This document shows, in pieces, positions 56,860 to 64,000 of a stretch of DNA of 64,000 nt. This stretch comes from an uncultured Granulosicoccus sp. (GTDB lineage: Bacteria; Pseudomonadota; Gammaproteobacteria; Granulosicoccales; Granulosicoccaceae), in assembly GCA_937924505.1 (NCBI GenBank), contig CALDSR010000017.1, positions 38,739 through 102,738 of the forward strand, in the 5' to 3' direction. The number at the start of each line of letters is the position of its first letter. Position 1 is the stretch's first letter. The position numbers and the translations under genes were made by a program. The notes under the pieces were generated by a model. It saw nothing but the letters and a program-made list of their open reading frames with translations. It had not been told where the DNA came from and searched no databases.

Positions 56860-57864
56860 TTATGCAGTTAATTGTGGTAGTAAAACAATTTTAGGGGATC
56901 CAGTTTTAGCGTTGTGAATATCCAAAAAGGCATCTGCGCCCGTGGACAGCGGACGGCTTTCAACCCATTCAAGATTGCCCAGGGCTCCGTGCGTTAACAT
57001 ATCGAGAGACGCTTGCAGATCGGTCTGGTTATATGTGTAATTACCGATAAATGCAACTTCCTGCAAAGTCAGTCGTCGTGTGTCCAATCCCGCTTCATTA
57101 TCTTGTAAGCCAACGTGTGAAATGACACCGCCGGTGCGGACCAGCGCGCTGGCCGTCGCCCTTGTTTTGCCGCTTCCGACCGCATCGATAACGAGTTCAA
57201 AATGGTTGTCCGGTGGCGTGTCATCGCCAAGGGGATCATAAACCTGGCCACAGTCCATGCTGGCGAGTGTTTTACGACGGTTGGCGTTAGTTTCGGCTAT
57301 CGCGATTTCTGTGGCACCTTTTTGCTTGAGTATCAGCGCGGCCAGAGCGCCAATGGCACCCCCACCAATGACGAGGCTGCGGCTTTCCGAAATGGGCCTG
57401 GCCATGACTCGTTCCGCAAGTGCGATCGCATGTACCGAGACTGCGGTGGGTTCCATCAGACTGGCATGAATCGGGTCGAGTTTTTCGCTGACGGTAAACA
57501 GGTTGGCAGTTGGTGCGGCAATCAATTCGCTATAACCGCCGGCACGACCAAGCCCGAGGAGATCGCGTTTCGCGCAAAGATTTGGCAACCCGGCGCGGCA
57601 ATCACGGCACTCGCCGCAACTGATCAGCGGGTTGATAGCGACTCGTTCCCCATCGCGTGGGCCACCGACCACTCGACCGCATAGCTCATGGCCAAGAATC
57701 ATGGGGGGAACTCTACGTGCGTCATGACCGTGCCATGCGTGCATGTCAGACCCACAGATGCCTGATGCTTCGATGCGAATCAGGCTATCGTCAGGGCCGA
57801 CGATGGGGTCTGGTTCATCGCGAAAATCAAGGCTTTGGGTGCCGATATAAACCAGTGCTTTCAA
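56860..57864 (-). CDS. Zinc-dependent alcohol dehydrogenase (L-idonate 5-dehydrogenase-like)
   Basis: 334-aa medium-chain dehydrogenase. Catalytic zinc: Cys in GICGSDMH, and HE in GHELCGRV. Structural zinc: four Cys in CGECRDCRAGLPNLC. NAD(P) site SLVIGGGAIGALAA. It belongs with threonine/sorbitol/L-idonate dehydrogenases. Because the gene upstream (same strand, 56 bp) is an IdnO-like SDR, L-idonate or a similar sugar acid is a reasonable substrate. This is inference from context. Confidence 0.9.
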   Translation of the reverse strand: MKALVYIGTQSLDFRDEPDPIVGPDDSLIRIEASGICGSDMHAWHGHDARRVPPMILGHELCGRVVGGPRDGERVAINPLISCGECRDCRAGLPNLCAKRDLLGLGRAGGYSELIAAPTANLFTVSEKLDPIHASLMEPTAVSVHAIALAERVMARPISESRSLVIGGGAIGALAALILKQKGATEIAIAETNANRRKTLASMDCGQVYDPLGDDTPPDNHFELVIDAVGSGKTRATASALVRTGGVISHVGLQDNEAGLDTRRLTLQEVAFIGNYTYNQTDLQASLDMLTHGALGNLEWVESRPLSTGADAFLDIHNAKTGSPKIVLLPQLTA

Positions 57865-57920
57865 AGTAATGACCTACTTTCGTTAGCTATTGATGCGCAG
57901 AGTCTAACGCGGACACCGAG

Positions 57921-58697
57921 CTATAGGGCGGTAAAGCCGCCATCGACGCCGATGATCTGACCGGTGATGTAATCGGAAGCGTGGCTTGCCAGAAATACGG
58001 TCACACCGTCAAGGTCTTCAAGCTTGCCATTGCGTTTCATTGCGGTTTTTGCTGCCAGTGAATCGGCAGTCGTTGAGTCATCAAAAACCGGGGCGGTCAA
58101 TTCGGTTGGAAAGAACCCCGGTGCAATGGCATTCGCTGTAATACCATTACCCGACCAGGCTTCAGCCATGGCTCGCGTCACCTGAGCGATTCCACCTTTG
58201 GATGCGCCGTAAGCCAGGCCATTGGGGAAAGCACGTGTTGTTTGCAATGACGCGATGTTGATGATGCGCCCCCAGCCTTGTTCGATCATTCCTGGAACGA
58301 ACTCTCTGGCGAGGAAAAACGGCACTGCCAGATTCAGATCGAGAGTTTGTGACCAGGATTCAGGCGTGATGTCTTGCCAAGCCTGGCGCAGGTTGACACC
58401 GGCGGTATTGCAGACAATATCGATACGTGGGACCGCGTCGAACACGTTTGCAGCAAAGGCTGGGCATTGTGCCGGACTTGCCAGATCACTTGAAATCACG
58501 ATGGCTTTGGGGGTCTCGGTCTCGGTCGCTGACGTTGTAATGCTGGCCGCAGTATTTTCAAGGGCTGATTGCCTTCGACCGGTCAGGACGACGGTCGCGC
58601 CAGCTTCCGCCAGCGCCGCAGCTTGCCGTTGTCCTATTCCAGAGCCTGCGCCGGTTACCAGCGCGAATTTACCATCCAGTGAGAACAAATCATTCAC
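57921..58697 (-). CDS. SDR oxidoreductase (gluconate 5-dehydrogenase-like)
   Basis: 258-aa short-chain dehydrogenase. NAD(P) motif TGAGSGIG, then the active-site triad: Ser in IINIASLQ, Tyr and Lys in AYGASKGG. The N-terminus MNDLFSLDGK is nearly the same as E. coli IdnO, supporting a 5-keto-gluconate reductase-like role. Its start overlaps the terC-like gene end by 4 bp (ATGA), so the three genes terC-SDR-ADH form an operon. Confidence 0.9.
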   Translation of the reverse strand: MNDLFSLDGKFALVTGAGSGIGQRQAAALAEAGATVVLTGRRQSALENTAASITTSATETETPKAIVISSDLASPAQCPAFAANVFDAVPRIDIVCNTAGVNLRQAWQDITPESWSQTLDLNLAVPFFLAREFVPGMIEQGWGRIINIASLQTTRAFPNGLAYGASKGGIAQVTRAMAEAWSGNGITANAIAPGFFPTELTAPVFDDSTTADSLAAKTAMKRNGKLEDLDGVTVFLASHASDYITGQIIGVDGGFTAL

Positions 58698-59341
58698 CCT
58701 TTGATCAGGGGCATCAACTCTAGACCGCCTTCCCAGGTCATGACAAGACCCACGTAGAAAATTAGTGCGAGACCGACATAGGCAATCCAGGGATAACGCT
58801 GCAAGAGCTTGGCGATCATCGTCGCGGCAAAGATCATGAAAGCAACCGATAATGCGAGGCCGAAGATCAAGAGGACAGGGAATTCACGCGAAATACCCGC
58901 AATGGCCAGGACGTTGTCGATCGACATTGACAAGTCGGCTATCACTATTTGTATGACAGCAGGCCAGAGCGTGGAAAGCTGATTTTTATCAGAGGCCTCC
59001 TCAGTCATTGCTGATGCTTCTTCGCCTTGCTCTGCGTAGCCAGAGCGAAGCTCGATCCACAAGCGCCAACATACCCATAGCAGTAACAGACCACCGAAGA
59101 ATTTCAATCCAGTGATGCTCAGCAGTTGCACCGCGATCAGTGAGAAACCGATTCGCATGACAACGGCTGCACCGATACCAAACAGGATGACCTTTTTGCG
59201 CAGATGCGCGGGTACACGGGATGCAACCATACCTACGATAATGGCGTTATCACCAGCGAGTACAAGATCGATGAAGATGATCTGCACAAAGATTGCCGCC
59301 GCTTTTGCGGTAAACAATTCGGGGCCGAAAAGCTCAGTCAT
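58694..59341 (-). CDS. TerC family integral membrane protein
   Basis: 215-aa, seven-helix protein of the TerC/YjbE/Alx family, often manganese or metal exporters. Seen: IDLVLAGDNAIIVGM and IADLSMSIDNVLAIAG, the paired acidic motifs in the first and fourth helices. A hydrophilic Glu-rich loop lies at residues 105-122. No yybP-ykoY manganese riboswitch was recognised upstream; there is a 7-bp hairpin at 59395-59413. Overlaps the SDR gene by 4 bp. Confidence 0.94.
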   Translation of the reverse strand: MTELFGPELFTAKAAAIFVQIIFIDLVLAGDNAIIVGMVASRVPAHLRKKVILFGIGAAVVMRIGFSLIAVQLLSITGLKFFGGLLLLWVCWRLWIELRSGYAEQGEEASAMTEEASDKNQLSTLWPAVIQIVIADLSMSIDNVLAIAGISREFPVLLIFGLALSVAFMIFAATMIAKLLQRYPWIAYVGLALIFYVGLVMTWEGGLELMPLIKG

Positions 59342-59394
59342 TTGACTATCAATGCAATTAGGTTAGAAGAACGTAAAGGAACAAACGCGATGCC

Positions 59395-59413
59395 GGTTCG
59401 CGAATGGCGAACC
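59395..59413 (-). other. Hairpin in the leader of the terC gene
   Basis: GGTTCGC-(5 nt)-GCGAACC, a perfect 7-bp stem about 55 bp before the ATG of the terC-like gene and within its transcribed leader. No T-run. It could regulate translation or mark the end of a small transcript. Confidence 0.35.
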
Positions 59414-59480
59414 AGCGGGTAAGTGAAGACTAGTCAGTGCTTATCCATAAACAAGTGCTATTGTCTCACTGAGATTTATC

Positions 59481-61946
59481 TTATCCGCCCATCACTCTCG
59501 GCAGCCACAATACAAGCTGTGGGAAGATGAAGATCAGTATCAAGCCTAGCAGTTGAACCAACATGAACTGCATCATGCCAAGGTAGATGTCTTTCAAATC
59601 CCATTCCGGCACCACGCCCTTCAAGAAATAGGCTGAGAGCGCGACCGGGGGTGAAAGCCAAGCCGTTTGCAGATTCACAGCGACAAGAATGCCGAACCAG
59701 ACCATCAGGTCATAGCGTTCCAAGCCATGTACGGAGAGTGCTTCGACGGTCGGCAACAAAATGGGAACAACGATCAACACAATGGGCACCCATTCCAATG
59801 GCCAACCCAAGAGAAAGATCAATGCCATGACCAGCAGCAGGATCAGATAGGGAGACATATCAAGACCGAGTAGCATCTCCGTCATCATCTTCGGCGTCCC
59901 GAGCGCGCTGAATTCAGCGCCAAAGAAGTTGGAGGCCGCGACCAGGAACATGATCAGCACAGTGATTTCCAGTGCTTTCACCAAGCTGTCAAAAAAGCTG
60001 CGAAAAGAGAATTTGCGATAGCCAATCGACAGCAAGATCGCACCGAACGCCCCCATGGCCGCTGCTTCCGCCGGGGTCGCGAAGCCAAGCAGGATTGAAC
60101 CCAAGGCGAAGGAAATCAGAATGGTGGGCGGCATCAGGCCGGCGAAGAATTCATCCCATAGATCCGAGAAGTGGAAGTCCCCGGCCTTGTCCTTGTCGTA
60201 GATCGGTCGGCCGAGGTACGCCAGGAAGATGATGAAGGCCGCGAAGACGATCGACCAGGTTGGCAAGCCGCCTTCGCCCATGTTCGCGATGATCATATAA
60301 ACGTGGAACAGGACAGCGATGGGCACGGCGATCCGCAGAATGCCGAGGTTTCGATAGGCGGCGTAGGCCAATGCCATGGTCGCCAGAAAAACGAACAGGC
60401 CACCGAATGGCATAAGGCCGACGAATGCACCGCCAATACTCAGGCCAAAGACCCGGCATATCGTCAGTACGCCAAGACAGACCAAGGCAACTTCGGCGCC
60501 GTAAAACCGGGATGTCTCCGGTTGGTCCTCTTCGGCCAGTATGGGCCCGAGTTCCGGGTTGAGCCAGCATCGGCCGAGGGTATAGAACAGATAGAGCGAG
60601 GCCAGGAGCGCGCCGGGGATAAACGCGCCGCGGAAAAGATCCAGCGTGGAGACTTCCAATACCGGACCCATGACGATCAACATGATTGACGGTGGGATCA
60701 GGATTCCCAGCGTGCCGCCAGCCGTGATGGTGCCGGCCGCGAGTTTGACGTTGTATCCAGCTCGGGTCATCGTTGCGCCTGCCATGATGCCGAGCAGTGT
60801 CACCGAGGCGCCGACGATTCCGGTTGCGGCAGCGAAGATGGTCGAGACGATCAGTACCGCAATAAACAGCGAGCCGCGTATTCGAGCCATCATCATCTGG
60901 ATGGATGCGAACAATCGTTCCATCAATCCGGCTGCTTCCATAACGATACCCATCAGGACGAACAACGGTACGGCCATGAGCTGATCGTTCCACATGGTCG
61001 AGTTGGTGTTCAGCGTCAGCAACAGTGTGGTGAGTTTAAAATTCGCACCCCAGATGCCAAACACAAAGGCCAGGAATATCAGCGTGAAAGCAATCGGAAA
61101 ACCGATAAAGATAACAAACAGCATCACCCCAAGCATGATTAAGCCAATGGTTGGCTTGGGAAGGCTTGGCCGCGCTTTCATTACATCAGTGAACCATGCC
61201 CCCCCTGGCACAATGTCAGGTGTAAAAACTGCCAGCACCAACCAAAGTAGAAGAATCAGGTAGATTGGCAGAAGCCGCAGGAACCAGCGTTCACGTGCTT
61301 TGCCCATCTTGTGGAAGGCGCGGAAGATTTCGGGGATGCCCTGCAGCATCAACAGGAAAGCGCCAACCGGCATGGCTAAGCGAGCAGGCCAGACTAGTGG
61401 GCCCCATGCGCTGTCGGCTTGTCGGGTTTCACCGGTTGAAAAGGCCAGCCACCAGTATTCAGCCGTCACGATGGTAAAGAAAAGCATCGAAGGAATAAAA
61501 AACAGCAGGTATAGCGATGCATCGACGGTTGCCTGTGTCTTGTCTGACCAGTACCGATAAATGAAGTCAGCGCGAATATGGACTCCGCGCATGAGCCCGT
61601 AACCCGCAGCAGCCATAAACAGCACACCTGCAATCATGCGGCTGATGTCGTAGACCCAAAGCGTCGGCCCCAGGTTGAGTGAGCGCGCCAGATCTTCAAA
61701 ACCCGCATTTTGCAAAATCGAGAAGGAGTTGCGCGAGATCACTTCGAAGACAACCACTGCGATCAAGGGCACCAGCAGGAGCGCGAGAATCTGGCCCGCG
61801 CGATAGTTGATGACATCGATGGCAGCTGTGATCGGGCGCTGCCAAGCGGTCATGTCTTCGGGCGTTTCACCAGGGGCTTCGGAGCGTCGTTCAGCGATAA
61901 GTTCGTCTGCGACTTCCAAATCGTCTGGATTCGGTTCTTCAGCCAT
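59481..61946 (-). CDS. TRAP transporter fused DctQ-DctM permease
   Basis: 821 aa. The first ~215 residues are a DctQ-like small subunit (four helices), then a DctM-like large subunit from about 265 onwards (GIWGANFKLTTLLL, ATGIVGASVTLLG, TAGGTLGILIPPSIMLIVMG, SSxxP-type helix ends, PAEAAAMGAFGA). Between about residues 480 and 600 there is an extra stretch with about four helices before the second DctM half resumes at FAGLMPPTILISFALG. DctM is normally about 430 aa, so the fusion alone does not explain the length. It imports a carboxylate with sodium. Downstream of dctP on the same strand. Confidence 0.93.
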   Translation of the reverse strand: MAEEPNPDDLEVADELIAERRSEAPGETPEDMTAWQRPITAAIDVINYRAGQILALLLVPLIAVVVFEVISRNSFSILQNAGFEDLARSLNLGPTLWVYDISRMIAGVLFMAAAGYGLMRGVHIRADFIYRYWSDKTQATVDASLYLLFFIPSMLFFTIVTAEYWWLAFSTGETRQADSAWGPLVWPARLAMPVGAFLLMLQGIPEIFRAFHKMGKARERWFLRLLPIYLILLLWLVLAVFTPDIVPGGAWFTDVMKARPSLPKPTIGLIMLGVMLFVIFIGFPIAFTLIFLAFVFGIWGANFKLTTLLLTLNTNSTMWNDQLMAVPLFVLMGIVMEAAGLMERLFASIQMMMARIRGSLFIAVLIVSTIFAAATGIVGASVTLLGIMAGATMTRAGYNVKLAAGTITAGGTLGILIPPSIMLIVMGPVLEVSTLDLFRGAFIPGALLASLYLFYTLGRCWLNPELGPILAEEDQPETSRFYGAEVALVCLGVLTICRVFGLSIGGAFVGLMPFGGLFVFLATMALAYAAYRNLGILRIAVPIAVLFHVYMIIANMGEGGLPTWSIVFAAFIIFLAYLGRPIYDKDKAGDFHFSDLWDEFFAGLMPPTILISFALGSILLGFATPAEAAAMGAFGAILLSIGYRKFSFRSFFDSLVKALEITVLIMFLVAASNFFGAEFSALGTPKMMTEMLLGLDMSPYLILLLVMALIFLLGWPLEWVPIVLIVVPILLPTVEALSVHGLERYDLMVWFGILVAVNLQTAWLSPPVALSAYFLKGVVPEWDLKDIYLGMMQFMLVQLLGLILIFIFPQLVLWLPRVMGG

Positions 61947-62095
61947 GTGGGGGTGCTTCCTTCGTTAGATGTTGATTTGCAATCTACATTCTGTTTTTCA
62001 AAGCGTCATTTTCGATGGCGCTTGGAAAAAAGAACGCAAGGGTATCTTCAAGAATCGGTAGCTAAGAATTGAATCAGTGCAGTGTAAATGAAGTA

Positions 62096-62115
62096 CGGGC
62101 TCCAATTGGAGCCCG
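62096..62115 (-). other. Intercistronic hairpin between dctP and dctQM
   Basis: GGGCTCC-AATT-GGAGCCC is a perfect 7-bp palindromic stem about 30 bp after the dctP stop. Without a T-run it likely stabilises the dctP end of the transcript or reduces expression of the permease gene rather than terminating fully. Confidence 0.6.
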
Positions 62116-62143
62116 CATTCACTGGCAATAACTAGGTAAAAAA

Positions 62144-63238
62144 TTACTTCAGTGTGTCGGCGTGTGCCTTACCCAGGCCTGCGTTCGAAGCCTGCGCACC
62201 GGCCCAGAATGGAACCGCGATATCCGCGAAATCTTTTTGCGACTGCCAGACTTCAGCAAAGAATTCGTTATCGTCTGCGGCTTTTTGCAACGCGTTACGT
62301 GCAGCGGCCATATATTCAGTGAAATATTCTGCTGGAGTGTCTTCCAGAATAACGCCGTGGTTGTCTGTCAGATCCTTAAGCGCCTTACCGTTTTCATAGA
62401 TGCGGTAAGACATCGACTTGGACAGCGATGCGTTTGCAGCAACTTCCAAAGCCTTCTTCTCGGTATCAGTCAGGTCGTTGTATATGTCACCGTTGACGTA
62501 CAAATCGGCGTTAACAACAACCTGGTGCAAGCCTTGGAGGTAGTAGTGCTTCAGTACTTTCTGGAAACCAAAGACTGAGTCAGGCTTCGGGCAGCACCAT
62601 TCCGCTGCGTCGATTGTGCCTTTTTCAAGCGCAGGCAAGATGTCACCACCACCCATCGCAACAGCCGGAACACCGATGTCAGCGTAGGCGGCGCCTACCA
62701 TGCCAGGAGGTGCGCGGAAACGCATTTTACGGAAGTCATCCATCGACTCGATAGGCTTGGGAAACCAGCCCAATGCTTCTGGACCCACAGGCTGCAACAT
62801 GAAACCTTTGACGTTCACGCCCATTTCGTCCCACAGTCGATCATAAAGCTCTTTACCACCGCCATACTGGAACCAGCTGAGAAACGCGATGTTGTCCATG
62901 CCAACGCCTGCGCCAGCAACAGGAGCGCCAAAGAGGTTCGCGGCTACGTGCTTGCCACCCCAGTAGTGTGTCCACGCAAAACCCGCTTCAACAAGTCCAG
63001 CATCAACCGCGTCAATGATATCGCTAGGTGAGACAACGGCGCCGGCAGGCAGCACTTCAATGGTCAGCGATCCACCGGTAAGTTCGCCGACGTCTTTGGC
63101 GAATTCTTTGAGCATGACTACTTCGTCGGACGAATCACCCAGTACCGATTGCACACGAATAGTTGTTTCGGCGTTCGCAGTACCAGCTGCCATTGCCGCA
63201 CTCAGCGCAGTTGCACCGAGAAGATTTGTAATTTTCAT
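62144..63238 (-). CDS. dctP: TRAP transporter substrate-binding protein DctP
   Basis: 364-aa periplasmic binding protein. Signal peptide MKITNLLGATALSAAMAAGTANA. The mature part has the DctP pattern: MRFRAPPGMVGAAYADIGVPAV and, later, TIDAAEWCCPKPDSVFGF. In the alpha-keto acid/lactate subgroup (TakP-like) this position reads A-E-W-x-G-P, so a small carboxylate is the likely ligand. Start set at ATG 63238 with GGAGGA; the frame opens at 63274. First gene of the TRAP operon. Confidence 0.94.
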   Translation of the reverse strand: MKITNLLGATALSAAMAAGTANAETTIRVQSVLGDSSDEVVMLKEFAKDVGELTGGSLTIEVLPAGAVVSPSDIIDAVDAGLVEAGFAWTHYWGGKHVAANLFGAPVAGAGVGMDNIAFLSWFQYGGGKELYDRLWDEMGVNVKGFMLQPVGPEALGWFPKPIESMDDFRKMRFRAPPGMVGAAYADIGVPAVAMGGGDILPALEKGTIDAAEWCCPKPDSVFGFQKVLKHYYLQGLHQVVVNADLYVNGDIYNDLTDTEKKALEVAANASLSKSMSYRIYENGKALKDLTDNHGVILEDTPAEYFTEYMAAARNALQKAADDNEFFAEVWQSQKDFADIAVPFWAGAQASNAGLGKAHADTLK

Positions 63239-63793
63239 AGTTCCTCCAAAGGATTGTCTTGTTGATGGAGGCATGTGGCGATGCTTGGCATGCTTGCTAT
63301 GCGTCTCCCTCCATCAGGTAGTACAAATTGCGCAGCCAAGCCGCACTATAATTGGTGGGTTGGATTGTTGAGACCCCGCCCGGTATCTCTGTCGACTTAG
63401 ACCGATACTGGGACAAATGGTCTCATTTATGGGATTAGCTGTCAAACTTTTGCAAGCAGTTGCAATAGCGAATTTGGCCGGTCCAGCGCACTTTTTCAAT
63501 TGGTGCCAGAAACGACGAATTCAGCGACAACAGGAAGGCTGCCCGTAGGTGGCGGGCAGATTTGAGACGTGGTCAATATTTAAACTGGCGAGAGACAGGT
63601 CACTGTTTTTCGACATCCGACCAGGATAAATGGAACGCTCTTATTGTGAGAAGCAAGAGGGAGTTGCCATGTTCAAAGGAAAGGTTGTTCCAGCAGCAAT
63701 ATAGGCGATTAGTGCAGTCTTACGCGTTACCGATAAGTATCTTGATAATCATCGGCTATCCCAGCACCTGCTAACGCTGACTACGCCATCTGA
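63239..63793. other. Intergenic region upstream of dctP
   Basis: About 555 bp. It should hold the dctP promoter and leader. Seen: nested inverted repeats at 63369-63425 and a 7-bp stem CTGCCCG / CGGGCAG at 63539-63559. The short frames (for example 63562-63774) show no motif and are not called. Confidence 0.5.
63369..63425. promoter_or_regulatory. Nested inverted repeats upstream of dctP
   Basis: Outer arms TGAGACC (63369-63375) and GGTCTCA (63419-63425) match exactly; inside them GTATC (63383-63387) faces GATAC (63404-63408). This lies 130-190 bp upstream of the dctP start and could be a regulator site or a structured RNA. Confidence 0.35.
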
Positions 63794-63802
63794 CTACGCC
63801 AT
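63777..63802. repeat. Tandem 13-bp direct duplication at a gene end
   Basis: CTGACTACGCCAT occurs twice without a gap (63777-63789 and 63790-63802). The right copy includes the last codons and stop of the DUF1501 gene; the left copy lies just past it. Confidence 0.85.
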
Positions 63803-64000
63803 GAAGTTCAGATCCTGGACAGCAAAATTGTTCAGGTTGGGCAAGACGGTGTGCAACTGAGAATCTTCAAGGCCCACCCAGCGCAATAAGGTCGCCGCAT
63901 ATTGAGTGGCTGACAAGGTTGGCAGTATGCGACCGTTGTGGATCGAGTCTGGACCGTTTAAATCGAGGCTAGGAAGATCACCAATAATCTGGCCCCCTTG
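63794..64000 (-). CDS. DUF1501 family protein, C-terminal end (runs off window)
   Basis: The last 68 codons of a minus-strand gene that begins beyond the right edge; the frame is open to base 64000. Residues include GRILPTLSATQYAATLLRW, then VLPNLNNFAVQDLNFM before the stop, which matches the C-terminus typical of secreted (Tat-type) DUF1501 proteins (Y-A-A-T-L-x-R-W ... F-P-N-L). Function of the family is unknown; relatives occur beside large DUF1800 proteins, which would be expected to the right. Not in any obvious relation to the TRAP genes. Confidence 0.82.
   Translation of the reverse strand, partial: QGGQIIGDLPSLDLNGPDSIHNGRILPTLSATQYAATLLRWVGLEDSQLHTVLPNLNNFAVQDLNFMA

Noticed and set aside
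59342..59480. yybP-ykoY manganese riboswitch upstream of terC
   Set aside because: The conserved riboswitch sequence elements are not visible; only a simple 7-bp hairpin is present.
63562..63774. 70-codon plus-strand ORF upstream of the DUF1501 end
   Set aside because: No recognisable motif and no partner; low support.

Overview
The window is a piece of chromosome from a free-living, probably marine, heterotrophic gammaproteobacterium. This is an inference from gene content: type IV pilus minor pilins, ubiA, OmpA-like proteins, an AcuI-type acryloyl-CoA reductase, a tripartite TRAP transporter, a TgpA/DUF58/MoxR set and a YbiT-type ABC-F protein. Gene density is high, with many 4-bp ATGA overlaps and several convergent pairs whose 3' ends overlap. 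I see no tRNA or rRNA gene, no CRISPR array, no insertion sequence and no prophage.

Layout. 1-3.1 kb: the end of a urease operon (ureC partial, ureE, ureF, ureG). 3.1-6.5 kb: a possible kynA remnant, a 470-aa orphan protein and two tandem OmpA-domain proteins. 6.7-13.2 kb: comF, then two related P-loop GTPases on the minus strand flanking a CobT-like VWA protein and a peroxiredoxin. 13.2-15.5 kb: ubiA and glutathione reductase, divergent. 15.7-18.5 kb: minor pilin operon fimT-pilV-pilW-pilX-pilE with no pilY1. 18.5-24.8 kb: ABC-F ATPase, two EamA exporters, dodecin, a PatB/MalY aminotransferase-fold lyase, a Nudix CoA pyrophosphatase and a flavin-reductase-like protein.

24.8-29.9 kb: a TVP38 membrane protein, a spore-photoproduct-lyase-like radical SAM enzyme paired with a nucleoside-phosphorylase-like gene, a three-gene YbjQ / membrane-YbjQ / M48 protease operon, and nudC. 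30-35.2 kb: an enolase-superfamily enzyme facing a moxR-DUF58-tgpA operon. 35.9-39.9 kb: a 935-aa DUF349 protein and an EAL phosphodiesterase fused to a degenerate CZB domain. 39.9-43.3 kb: a beta-hydroxyacid dehydrogenase, amt-glnK and a LysR regulator. 43.6-52.9 kb: an ABC exporter, an HNH nuclease, a lipoprotein with HExxH, a GH16 glycosidase, acuI, a DUF6164 protein, a glycosyltransferase and an AstE/AspA-like protein that has lost a zinc ligand. 53-64 kb: an SLC13/RCK permease, an OmpA lipoprotein, csaA, an idonate-type dehydrogenase pair behind a TerC gene, a TRAP transporter (fused QM permease plus DctP), and the 3' end of a DUF1501 gene running off the right edge.

Urease with Amt/GlnK points to active nitrogen scavenging. 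The TRAP transporter, the sugar-acid type dehydrogenases and AcuI point to use of small organic acids. The best candidates for undescribed biology are the GTPase/VWA/GTPase block (7.4-13.2 kb), the SPL-like/phosphorylase pair (25.5-27.3 kb) and the YbjQ/M48 operon (27.3-29.0 kb).
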